The notes under the pieces: model-generated
What the model was told of the DNA's origin: nothing
Databases searched by the model: none
The model's input: only the letters and a program-made list of their open reading frames with translations
Shown here: one piece after another, positions 1-7,294 of the stretch
Layout: every line of letters starts with the position of its first letter
Numbering within the stretch: position 1 is the first letter of the stretch
Assembly (NCBI RefSeq): GCF_002077175.1
Contig: NZ_CP014943.1
Location: 3,038,001 to 3,102,000, forward strand
Reading direction: 5' to 3'
DNA length: 64,000 bases
DNA from: Colwellia sp. PAMC 21821
Lineage (GTDB): Bacteria; Pseudomonadota; Gammaproteobacteria; Enterobacterales; Alteromonadaceae
Position numbers and translations under genes: made by a program

Positions 1-27
1 TGTAGATTTATTTATTAAATTCATTTA

Positions 28-972
28 TTAAAACTTGGAAGAAACAATAAGCATCCAACCTTTTTCGTCAACGCTTCTTAATGCTTTTGATGGGTCGGTA
101 TAAGAGGTTATATCACCATCTTTCAAGCTATCTCTTGTTACTTGAAAGTCAGTATCAATGAAATAGCCAAGACCTATAGAAATACCACTTGAATTATCCT
201 TATTTTTAACTGCTACCATCCAGCCAAAGCTTATTATTGAGAGAGGATCATTTTCCTTTTTATACACATTGGTAGCTATAAAAGGACCATGCCCCCACTG
301 CCTTTTTAATAAATGATCTCCCCGCTCAAACAAGTAATGGGTTTCTAGCATTATGGCAATATTAGAGTCAACTTCCTTGTCGATATAAAATGTATTAACT
401 TGATTATCAGCTTCGTCTGTAGTTTCAATCCTGACGTCACTTATATATGTTTCATTGTAATTGAGTAACGCTATACCGGGTGCCCAGTTAAAACCATAAA
501 ACTTATTTGTGTCGTCTTGTTCCTTGGCTTCCACAGCTTTGGCTTCAGCAACCACTTTTTTGTTTCCATCGTTTAATGTCTCTATTGCAGCTACTTTAGC
601 TTTAGCATCAGCGATTTGTTGGTCCGTTGCACTACCTGTTTTCAATAGGTTTTCAAGCTCTTCTTTGTATTTAGAAAGTAATAATTCATTTTGTATAAGT
701 ACAAGTTCTGGGAAGCGCTTTTGGTCTACTTTTCGTAGTCTATTCTCATCGAGGACACACTCTTTAAGTGAACCAAAACTTTTATATTGAGGATCATTAT
801 TTTTGGCTTTAGTATATAGCCCATCATAATGTTGGCTTAAAAGTAGAGGGTGGCAAATAGCTGAAGATATCTTTATTGCCGCTTTTTGAGATATTGAATA
901 TACATCAATATCATCGCTGGCAATGGATAGTGTCGAATAAACAAGTGGAATGGCTAGAAGTAAATTTTTCAT
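28..972 (-). CDS. Exported protein of unknown function, possible outer-membrane protein
   Basis: I do not recognise this 314-residue protein. Residues 1-18 look like a Sec signal peptide with a cut after Ala/Ser near residue 19. Residues about 85-150 are rich in Lys, Glu and Ala and could form a coiled coil. Residues about 160-314 alternate hydrophobic and polar residues in short strands with Gly and aromatic residues, and the chain ends in Phe, the pattern of an outer-membrane beta-barrel with a C-terminal beta-signal. Two Cys lie in the N-terminal half. It stands alone at the window edge on the same strand as the integrase and probably belongs to the ssrA island. A periplasmic protein is the main alternative. 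The gene is complete; the role is unknown. Confidence 0.6.
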   Translation of the reverse strand: MKNLLLAIPLVYSTLSIASDDIDVYSISQKAAIKISSAICHPLLLSQHYDGLYTKAKNNDPQYKSFGSLKECVLDENRLRKVDQKRFPELVLIQNELLLSKYKEELENLLKTGSATDQQIADAKAKVAAIETLNDGNKKVVAEAKAVEAKEQDDTNKFYGFNWAPGIALLNYNETYISDVRIETTDEADNQVNTFYIDKEVDSNIAIMLETHYLFERGDHLLKRQWGHGPFIATNVYKKENDPLSIISFGWMVAVKNKDNSSGISIGLGYFIDTDFQVTRDSLKDGDITSYTDPSKALRSVDEKGWMLIVSSKF

Positions 973-1379
973 GATAGTCCCTTAACTATTTTGTTACTTA
1001 AGAAGGACTAACTACTTATAAATCAGTTTCATTCCCTAAACTGCATAGAAAAAACCTTTCATCCTTGTTTAAAATAAATATAGCGCAAAACACGAACAAC
1101 GCAAAGTTATGATACTTAAATCGCAGTTAACCACTTTCTGCACGTTTTGGACGGCTTTCGTAAGGTAGGATTTTGCTTCTTAGACAACAATGGCGGCTGA
1201 GCCGAAACCTAAGCGATTTGATAAATAAGTTGTAACCTCTGCTCTCCAATAGAAACGACTATTTATTACTGAAAATTGACCTAAATAATCAAGAGACATA
1301 GGGGGCATCACTACCTTGCATAATATTAATCTTATACTAAGATTATTTATTACTAATTAACTTTCAAGGATTGAATGTA
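973..1379. other. Intergenic region between two accessory genes
   Basis: About 400 bases without a convincing gene. It must hold the promoter of the leftward exported protein and of the small rightward ORF. An AAGGA ribosome-binding site at 1366-1370 serves the latter. I see no repeat, tRNA or att-like copy of the ssrA 3' end here. Confidence 0.5.
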
Positions 1380-1562
1380 ATGTATCAAAAACTCCCACCT
1401 CCAGCACTCGTCACAACTTGGCTTGATATAATCAACAATAAAGATATGCCTATAGATATTATTAATAAGCGCACCAAGTTAATTAATTATTTTTTTGGCT
1501 CTGTTGAGTTTGCTAATAGGTATATTAAACAAAGTCAGTTTAACCACCAGAAGGCATCATAA
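1380..1562 (+). CDS. Small protein of unknown function (60 aa)
   Basis: A 60-codon ORF with ATG at 1380, preceded by AAGGA at 1366-1370 (9-nt spacing). An in-frame TTG at 1371 would add three residues but lies against the ribosome-binding site. The protein is basic, has no signal peptide or membrane segment, begins with a proline-rich stretch (LPPPA) and looks mainly helical afterwards. The clear ribosome-binding site and protein-like composition support a real gene. I cannot assign a family. It points opposite to its island neighbours, so it has its own promoter. Confidence 0.45.
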   Translation: MYQKLPPPALVTTWLDIINNKDMPIDIINKRTKLINYFFGSVEFANRYIKQSQFNHQKAS

Positions 1563-1693
1563 GGTATTACATATATAACTTTATGCTTTAGATGCTGAGA
1601 TAAAGATATGACCACTTAGTTACCATATCTTTATCAGGATGATATTTAATATCAAGTGAGTTGTAACTCTTAATATCTGGCTGAAGCTATGTA

Positions 1694-2239
1694 TTAGCAG
1701 CCGAGTCTTTTTAGTATTTCTCTTGAGTCTGCAAAGCTAGGCATAGTATAAGAAGTTTTATTATTAATGTTCTTATTACTCGTTTGTTGTTCACAATAAT
1801 TAGCTTTCCTTGGAAGATCTTGGTCAAAGAAAAAACTAGCCGCATTGCCGTTTAAGTCATAAACAACTTTAAAATATGCTGAGGGGATAGTATGTGTTTC
1901 GTCGGCTCCGGGTAATGGTTTTTCAGGCTCTAAATACAAAGTTCCGGTAATAACATATAGTGAGTTTCTGAAACTTACGGCTTTGCGCACAGCAACTTCT
2001 AATGCAACCCATGAGCCTTGATTTAAAGCTGACTTTTGAGGCGTTATGTTGGATAGGTAATTTAGCTCTGCCCAATTTTTATGTCCAGCAAAGCTAGCTA
2101 ATGGCACTTGATGCCCCTTATCTGACTCTAATAACTTATAAATACCTAAAGTTTTTTAGGGTGGCAACGCTAGATGCAATTGGGTGGCACTGATGGTATA
2201 TACTTTCCAGGAATAGTTAACTAAAGAGTAATTTTTAAC
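1694..2239 (-). pseudogene. Broken DNA/RNA non-specific endonuclease (NucA/NUC family)
   Basis: The open part (codons below 2155) keeps the NUC-family core: a DKGHQ catalytic motif (family form DRGH, His as general base), then NYLSNITPQ with the metal-binding Asn region, LNQGSW, ITGTLY and the usual C-terminal end LKRLGC. The DKGH motif lies upstream of the first possible start (GTG at 2107), so translation from that codon would lose the catalytic His. In the same frame an ochre stop at 2156-2158 separates it from about 27 more residues that reach the stop of the next gene; that these are nuclease N-terminus is only an inference. About 100 N-terminal residues and the signal peptide expected for the family are missing. 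I therefore call it a 5'-truncated remnant. Confidence 0.68.
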
Positions 2240-3351
2240 TAGAAACCTTTAATTGTTTTATCTTCTTGGGCAGCAAAATAAACCTTAGAAAAAGATTTTC
2301 TATGCAAATAGCTCGGAGTTATATTAATTGTCTCCTTATAAAGCTGGCTATGTTTAACCTTAATTTCAAGTTCAATAATATTTTTAAAGTGGGCTATTTT
2401 GAGATCAGTAAAAGCTGTATTTAAAGTTAACTTTTCAACAATACCTGCAGAGATCGCTTTTATGGGGAGTTTTAGTAATTGTGTTTTGTATTTCCTTGAA
2501 GAAAATAATGAATTACAGCAAGCAATCATGTTTACTTCAAGTTTGATTGGACTATGTAACGTAGGATCGGAACTTGTTTGGTTCTTTTTTGACTCAACAG
2601 TGGAGTTGTATAATTCACTGATATTATATTTGAAATCAGACTTGTATACCTCAGATAGATAAGCTTTTAATTTTTGTCCTTGTTCTTTATCAACTTTAGT
2701 TCTGGTACCTTTCTTAGGAGTTATAAAACCTTCTTTAATGTACTTATCCATTGTGTCTTTAATAATTGGAAGGTTTGATATTTTAGATTGTAAAAACTCA
2801 TCAAGTTGTGGCATGGATATATCATTACTAAAAGATTTAAAAGATTCATCATCGGATAGTTTATTAAAAATCATTTGAAATATATCGAAATAACTTTCCC
2901 TTTTAATCTTCTTCATTGTTATTGATTTAAGCATGCCTTGTGCTGACTGCTGACCAGCTTCAAAATATTGTTGAAATCCTAGCGCCATATTATAACTACC
3001 AATGTTTTGACCTAGTTCAAAAGCGACATTCAGTAAATCAGCTGTAGAAGCATCAATACCTTGTTCTGCTATGATTTTCTCAATATATTTTTTACCATGA
3101 TATATCTCAGCTCGTTCCGTTTCAGCTAAGTCATAAATAGCTTTTTCGTCCAATGTTACAGGATGATTTTTACCTAGAATTTTTAGAGATTTATTGATGT
3201 TTACTAATTTGTTGTAAATATCACTCTTGCTTTTGTCTTTATTAATGATGTCATCAATGTTTTTTTTATCTGCGCTAAATTTTATAAAATCAGCATCGTT
3301 AGTAGAAATTGTTTTTTTCCAACTTTTTTCTAGCTTGTCAAAACATAACAT
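2239..3351 (-). CDS. Unknown protein translationally coupled to the island integrase
   Basis: A 370-residue protein with no family I recognise. The ORF can be extended to 3399 inside the integrase gene, but the ATG at 3351 follows the integrase TAA stop by a single base (TAA-T-ATG), which suggests translational coupling and is my chosen start. Composition is highly Lys- and Asn-rich and AT-rich compared with core genes. The N-terminal 240 residues look helical, with a short segment around residues 125-150 rich in Gly and Ala (ELGQNIGSY, EAGQQSAQG). The C-terminal 100 residues look more beta-rich. There is no signal peptide or membrane helix, so it is probably cytoplasmic. Possible roles include a recombination accessory factor or cargo gene, but nothing in the sequence decides this. 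Confidence 0.6.
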   Translation of the reverse strand: MLCFDKLEKSWKKTISTNDADFIKFSADKKNIDDIINKDKSKSDIYNKLVNINKSLKILGKNHPVTLDEKAIYDLAETERAEIYHGKKYIEKIIAEQGIDASTADLLNVAFELGQNIGSYNMALGFQQYFEAGQQSAQGMLKSITMKKIKRESYFDIFQMIFNKLSDDESFKSFSNDISMPQLDEFLQSKISNLPIIKDTMDKYIKEGFITPKKGTRTKVDKEQGQKLKAYLSEVYKSDFKYNISELYNSTVESKKNQTSSDPTLHSPIKLEVNMIACCNSLFSSRKYKTQLLKLPIKAISAGIVEKLTLNTAFTDLKIAHFKNIIELEIKVKHSQLYKETINITPSYLHRKSFSKVYFAAQEDKTIKGF

Positions 3352-3352
3352 A

Positions 3353-4570
3353 TTATAAATCCATATAATTAATTTGAGACTTCTTAATGATAAATTCACT
3401 CCACCAATTCATGACTTCCCGTCTTGCTTCAAGGTAATCTGCTCGGTCATATGCCGCTTTAGATTTATCTTCTTCTTGATGAGCTAATGCAACTTCTACT
3501 AATTTAGGATCAAATTTTTTCGTATTATTAATAGTGCTACTAGCTAAAGCTCTTAATCCATGTGCTACTAGCCTCCCTTTAAAACCCATACGTTTGATTG
3601 CTGCATTTGCTGTTTGTTCATTTGTATGTTTTTTTGGGTCTCTATCTGCGGGGAATATATATTCACGGTGTCCACTAATAGGTTTCATCAACTTAAGTAA
3701 ATGGTGGGTGTATGGTGTTAGAGGTATTTTATGTTCGCGTCTCATTTTCATTATTGATGCAGGTATTATCCAAGCATCTTTTACCAAATCAATATCTTCC
3801 CATTTTGCTCGAGCAGCTTCGTTAGGTCTAGTCATGGTATGAAGCTCCCACTCAATCAGGCATCTTGTTGTGAACTTGATGCTGGCGCGGGCGAGGGTAC
3901 TTAAAAACTCAGGAAGCTCATCACTATGTATAGTTGGCATCGGTGTCTTTTTAGGTGATTCAAAAGCAGCGCGAATACCTGCTAGTGGATTATGGTGTAC
4001 AACACCTGTATTAACTGCATAAACCATTATTTCATTTAAGCGTTGGCATAATCGCTTAACTGTTTCTAATGCACCCTTAGCTGCTATTGGTTGGATGGTT
4101 TCAATAACTACTTTTGCTTCTAATGAGTGAAGAGGTCTTGCTCCCAGCTCAGGAAAAATATGATTTACCAAAGATTGCCATATATCATCAGCATATTCGG
4201 ATGATACTTTTGTTCTTTTTAGTATCATCCAATCAGCAGTTACCTTCTCTAATGTATTTATATTAGCTTGTGCTTGCTGGGAATATTGCTGCTCTTTAAA
4301 CTCTTTTGGGTCTATATCTTTAGCTAATAGCTCCCTCGCTTCTTCTCGTTTTCTTCTTGCATCAGCTAGGCTTGTTGTAGGATATTGACCAAAACTTAAA
4401 TTGGTTCTTTTTTTACTGAGGGGTTTGTAGTACTTAAAAAGCCAAGTTTTAGTACCTGAAGGTTTAATTGAGAGTAACAATCCATAACCATCAGATTTAC
4501 TATATTCTTTATCTTTGGCTTTTAACTTACTTATTTGTGAGTCATTTAGCGGCATTACAGTCTTAGCCAT
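3353..4570 (-). CDS. P4-type tyrosine integrase of an ssrA-inserted island
   Basis: A 405-residue site-specific recombinase. Residues 1-90 form the DUF4102 arm-binding domain (SDGYGLLL, TWLFKYY, FGQYPTTSLADARR). A core-binding SAM-like domain follows at about 100-190, then the catalytic domain. Catalytic residues are visible: Arg in TRPNEAARA, His-Lys in HKIPL, HxxR in HGLR, His in LAHQ and the nucleophile Tyr in AAYDRADY. Length is normal for the family. The gene is oriented away from the 3' end of ssrA, 212 bp away, the standard position for an integrase whose element has entered a tRNA or tmRNA gene. The gene looks intact. Iterated TTTAGTACC motifs upstream may be regulatory or arm sites. 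Confidence 0.93.
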   Translation of the reverse strand: MAKTVMPLNDSQISKLKAKDKEYSKSDGYGLLLSIKPSGTKTWLFKYYKPLSKKRTNLSFGQYPTTSLADARRKREEARELLAKDIDPKEFKEQQYSQQAQANINTLEKVTADWMILKRTKVSSEYADDIWQSLVNHIFPELGARPLHSLEAKVVIETIQPIAAKGALETVKRLCQRLNEIMVYAVNTGVVHHNPLAGIRAAFESPKKTPMPTIHSDELPEFLSTLARASIKFTTRCLIEWELHTMTRPNEAARAKWEDIDLVKDAWIIPASIMKMRREHKIPLTPYTHHLLKLMKPISGHREYIFPADRDPKKHTNEQTANAAIKRMGFKGRLVAHGLRALASSTINNTKKFDPKLVEVALAHQEEDKSKAAYDRADYLEARREVMNWWSEFIIKKSQINYMDL

Positions 4571-4572
4571 TT

Positions 4573-4673
4573 TTTAGTACCTTAACCATTTCAGTATTAT
4601 GTAGAGGTTATAGTCATATTTAGTACCACAAGTTTTTATGTTTTATCTTTGTGGTACCATCTATGGTACTAAA
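4573..4673. promoter_or_regulatory. Iterated TTTAGTACC motifs in the integrase promoter region
   Basis: TTTAGTACC occurs at 4573-4581 and 4619-4627, and its inverse GGTACTAAA at 4665-4673. A TGGTACCA palindrome lies at 4652-4659. An accessory inverted pair ACCACAA/TTGTGGT surrounds the spacer. Such clustering in front of an integrase fits binding sites for the integrase arm domain, an excisionase or an autoregulator. Function is inferred only from position and repetition. Confidence 0.4.
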
Positions 4674-4714
4674 TTAGTTGAATGTTAGTAAACATCTTTG
4701 AATGCTATAGATAT

Positions 4715-4747
4715 AAAAAAACCCGCTATCTCAATGAAATAGCGGGT
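4715..4747 (-). terminator. Rho-independent terminator of ssrA
   Basis: A 9-bp stem (ACCCGCTAT 4721-4729 with ATAGCGGGT 4739-4747), a 9-nt loop and a T-run on the minus strand (A-run 4715-4720), 36 nt beyond the tmRNA 3' end. It would also insulate the integrase from ssrA transcription. Confidence 0.85.
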
Positions 4748-4757
4748 TAATAATTGT

Positions 4758-4810
4758 ATTCGAATCTCTTCGAATATTGATTTGGTGGAGCGGGGGGAAT
4801 CGAACCCCCG
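4758..4810. other. Probable island attachment site at the ssrA 3' end
   Basis: The tmRNA 3' end (T-arm and acceptor, 4783 to about 4810) adjoins an inverted repeat ATTCGAA/TTCGAAT (4758-4764 and 4769-4775, 4-nt spacer). The integrase lies just beyond. P4-type integrases commonly recombine inside the 3' end of tRNA or tmRNA genes and regenerate it. I found no second copy within 1-4757, so the other junction is probably outside the window. Exact crossover bases cannot be fixed from one junction. Confidence 0.5.
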
Positions 4811-5131
4811 TCCGAAAAGCCTACATCCTCGGTACTACATGCTTAGTCGATTTTTTATTTAACCAATTGGACGCCAACCGACAGGCTTCGTCATGGTGAG
4901 CTTAATACTATTTCGCGGTTCAGCCTTAAGCGTGCTTCCCTCGCTATCCTATTTGGGGTGACCATCGATCCTCTAAACAATAGGAGAATTTTTGAGGCGA
5001 TGGCTAGCCTAAGCGGCTAGTGCGAACGTTTCGTCGTTTGCAATTATAGTTTTGCGGCTTTTTACCAGGCAAACCGCCCCTGGGCATGCACCTTGGGTTT
5101 CATGAATCTCGTCGAATCCTAGATCCGCCCC
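4783..5131 (-). ncRNA. ssrA: Transfer-messenger RNA (tmRNA)
   Basis: The 349-nt RNA rescues stalled ribosomes. The 5' end GGGGCGG pairs with CCGCUCC before the 3' ACCA, giving an alanine-type acceptor with the G3-U70 identity pair. The conserved 5' block GGATTCGACG and the T-arm GGTTCGATTCC-like segment are present. The tag frame reads GCA AAC GAC GAA ACG TTC GCA CTA GCC GCT TAG, i.e. ANDETFALAA, after the Ala carried by the RNA, and ends in TAG. It lies 93 bp downstream of smpB on the same strand, so RNA and protein partner are adjacent. The 3' end is the probable integration target of the neighbouring island and remains intact. Confidence 0.96.
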
Positions 5132-5157
5132 AAAGCTTTACTCTTTTTCTATAAGCT

Positions 5158-5185
5158 ATATTAGCCTATGTGGTGCATTGTACAA
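5158..5185 (-). promoter_or_regulatory. Predicted sigma-70 promoter of ssrA
   Basis: On the minus strand TTGTAC (5180-5185) and TAATAT (5158-5163) are separated by 16 nt, with the mature tmRNA 5' end 26 nt beyond the -10 element. This leaves a short leader to be processed by RNase P. Confidence 0.55.
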
Positions 5186-5224
5186 TGCTTAGTTTAAATA
5201 GACAACGTGGTATTTTTTAACCAG

Positions 5225-5710
5225 TTACCTGTCTAAGTTTTTATTTTTCATTAAACGACCTTTATCAACCGCCCACTCGCGGTCTTTTATGTCAGCGCGT
5301 TTATCGTGATCTTTTTTACCTTTACCTAAATGAAACTCTAATTTAACCCAGCACGCTTTCCAATACATTGCGGTAGCAATTAAAGAATAGCCATCGCGCT
5401 CTACAGAAGCGGTGATTTTTTCTAACTCTCTGCGGTTTAATAGTAGTTTTCGGTCACGGTTAGGATCACATACTACGTGGCTAGAAGCGGCATTAAGCGG
5501 CATAATTTCAGCGCCGAGTAAATAGGCTTCACCCTCTTTAATGTGCACGTAGCAGTCAGATATATTTACTTTACCGCTGCGTATACTTTTAATTTCCCAG
5601 CCTTGTAAGCTCATGCCACCTTCAAACTTATCAGTTAAGGTGTAGTTATGACGCGCTTTTTTATTTAGAGCAATAGTATTGCTGCTTGATGATTTTTTTT
5701 TCTTTGCCAT
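5225..5710 (-). CDS. smpB: SsrA-binding protein SmpB
   Basis: 161 residues from ATG at 5710, normal for SmpB; a 15-residue extension to 5755 is possible but the GGAA site just upstream of 5710 and the family N-terminus (MAKKKK) favour the shorter form. SmpB binds the tRNA-like domain of tmRNA and takes the place of the codon-anticodon helix in the ribosomal A site during trans-translation. Family motifs include [16 protein letters not shown], the beta-barrel core with YLLGAEI, the NRRELEKI helix and the basic C-terminal tail ([11 protein letters not shown] ... REW ... GRLMKN) that enters the mRNA channel. It is followed by ssrA on the same strand. Confidence 0.97.
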   Translation of the reverse strand: MAKKKKSSSSNTIALNKKARHNYTLTDKFEGGMSLQGWEIKSIRSGKVNISDCYVHIKEGEAYLLGAEIMPLNAASSHVVCDPNRDRKLLLNRRELEKITASVERDGYSLIATAMYWKACWVKLEFHLGKGKKDHDKRADIKDREWAVDKGRLMKNKNLDR

Positions 5711-5861
5711 TATATTTCCATTCTGTTTACTACCAAAAATAGCAATCGCCAACATTATACGGAGAATCGTTGTTATTTAAATGGCTTATTTATCATTTTT
5801 CACTTTAATGCGTTTTTATAAGACATTTGTTATGATAGCGCCCTTGAGAATTGGAGGGCGA

Positions 5862-6293
5862 ATGCCGAACATAAGCCGTAGTGCATTAGTGATGCACAGT
5901 GTAGATGATATGTATAATTTAATTAATGATGTGCTTGCTTACCCAAAGTTTCTACCTGATTGTAGCGATAGTAAAATAATTGCTCAAGATGAACAGGGTA
6001 TGACAGCCGCGTTATTAGTCTCTAAAGGCGGCCTGAAAAAATGGTTTACAACGCAAAACGAGTTAATTAGTAATCAAGAAATTAAAATGAGCTTGGTTGA
6101 TGGACCATTTAAGTACCTTGTTGGCGGCTGGCAATTAAAAGCATTATCAGATGATGCCTGTAAGATTGAGTTAACGTTAGATTATGAATTTTCTAATAAA
6201 ATGTTTGATTTAGCCTTCGGTCGGGTATTTAATAATTTAGCTAATAATATGGTACAAGCCTTTACCCAACGAGCAAAAGAAGTTTACGGTTAG
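5862..6293 (+). CDS. ratA: RatA family START-like protein (coenzyme Q-binding/ribosome association)
   Basis: 143 residues from ATG at 5862, chosen because GGAGG sits at 5853-5857; the ORF opens upstream but that extension is not family-like. The fold is a Polyketide_cyc/START domain (MPNISRSALV, VLAYPKFLPDC, GGLKKWFTT, VDGPFKYLVGGW, FEFSNKMFDLAFG-like end). E. coli RatA was reported to bind 50S subunits and block 70S formation, while homologues (Coq10) bind ubiquinone; which role applies here is not decided by sequence. It is divergent from smpB and forms a pair with ratB, the usual enteric arrangement. Confidence 0.9.
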   Translation: MPNISRSALVMHSVDDMYNLINDVLAYPKFLPDCSDSKIIAQDEQGMTAALLVSKGGLKKWFTTQNELISNQEIKMSLVDGPFKYLVGGWQLKALSDDACKIELTLDYEFSNKMFDLAFGRVFNNLANNMVQAFTQRAKEVYG

Positions 6294-6329
6294 TGGTAGT
6301 AGCAACGCATTAAAAGAGTTTACAGAAAC

Positions 6330-6716
6330 ATGAGCGAACAGGTTATGAATGAAGAGAGTAGTGTGCAAGAGCAATTCGCCATTGAGGTGGTTTATGGCAC
6401 ACCCACGCGACAAGAAATTATTAGCTGTACTGTTGAGCCAAATACTACAATAGAGCAAGCTATTTTAGCTTCTGGCATTATTGATGAGTTTCCTGAAATA
6501 GATTTAACGGTTAATAATGTCGGCATATGGAATCGCGCGGCTAAATTAACTGATTTAGTAAAAGACTTAGATCGTATCGAAGTTTATCGCCCGTTGCTTG
6601 CCGACCCGAAAGAAGTACGCAAACGCCGAGCAGAAAAAGCCAAGGAAGAAGGCCGAGCTAATAAAATTACGGGTGGTCGGGTTGATCCTCGTCAAGGTAA
6701 AACAGGCGAAGCTTGA
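6330..6716 (+). CDS. rnfH: RnfH/RatB family ubiquitin-like protein
   Basis: 128 residues with a beta-grasp fold of the UPF0125/RnfH family. Family features are IEVVYGTP near the N-terminus, the conserved VNNVGIWNRAAKLTDLVKDLDRIEVYRPL core and the DPKEVRKRRAE tail. Its molecular role is not established; it is named for occurrence near rnf genes in some bacteria and as RatB for its pairing with RatA. Spacing of 36 bp from ratA suggests one transcript. It converges on bamE. Confidence 0.9.
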   Translation: MSEQVMNEESSVQEQFAIEVVYGTPTRQEIISCTVEPNTTIEQAILASGIIDEFPEIDLTVNNVGIWNRAAKLTDLVKDLDRIEVYRPLLADPKEVRKRRAEKAKEEGRANKITGGRVDPRQGKTGEA

Positions 6717-6841
6717 TCTATTATTTCGCTTATATTTAAATAACTCAATACAACTCCACACTAGAAACAAAAAAGCATGCCGTATAGACATGCTTTATAT
6801 TTCACAAAAACTAATGTTTAGCTTAACGTTTAGTTAGTATG

Positions 6842-7189
6842 TTAGTTAACCATAGGCACGTGATAGCTTTCTGGTAATTCAAAATCACCTTCGGCATTAA
6901 CAACTTTGTTGTCATTAAACGTGATGGTAAATTGTTTTTTTGCGTCAAAATCTGTGCTTTTACCTGATTTAAAACGATAAACATAATGCCAAATATCTTT
7001 ATTAAATGCATCTTCAACAACAGGGCTGCCTAATACAAACTTAACTTGTTCTTTTGTCATGCCAATTTGAAGTTTGTCGATATCTTTTTGCTCTAAATAG
7101 TTTCCTTGTGGAATATCTATACGATAAACCCAACTAGAACAGGCAGAAACAGACAAGGCGATTACAATAGCTAATACTCGAAACAACAT
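6842..7189 (-). CDS. bamE: Outer membrane assembly lipoprotein BamE
   Basis: 115 residues. Residues 1-17 form a lipoprotein signal peptide with lipobox VSAC (Cys17 as lipid anchor). The SmpA/OmlA domain follows: GNYLEQKDIDKLQIGMTKEQVKFVLG is spread over residues about 29-55, then W-Y-Y strands (DIWHYVYRFKSG) and FNDNKVV. BamE is a small subunit of the BAM complex that folds outer-membrane beta-barrels with BamA and BamD. Length is typical. Located between convergent rnfH and recN, as in many gammaproteobacteria. Confidence 0.95.
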   Translation of the reverse strand: MLFRVLAIVIALSVSACSSWVYRIDIPQGNYLEQKDIDKLQIGMTKEQVKFVLGSPVVEDAFNKDIWHYVYRFKSGKSTDFDAKKQFTITFNDNKVVNAEGDFELPESYHVPMVN

Positions 7190-7294
7190 GGTAATTATAT
7201 TTATCCTTTATAGTTTGAACGGGGATAATAGCGAAGCGGGCTGACAGATACAAAATAATTTTTAGTTTATTTTACCCGCTTGCTGATGTTTGCT

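Noticed and set aside
28..4570. The left region as a prophage
   Set aside because: No capsid, terminase, portal, lysis or replication genes are visible, only an integrase, unknown genes and a nuclease remnant.
5781..6293. RatA as a classic toxin-antitoxin pair with RatB
   Set aside because: The pair is widely conserved core genome next to smpB, and evidence for an antitoxin role of RatB is weak; I treat them as core genes.
6567..7020. Short ORFs on both strands around the rnfH-bamE junction
   Set aside because: They are shadow frames of rnfH and bamE without family features.
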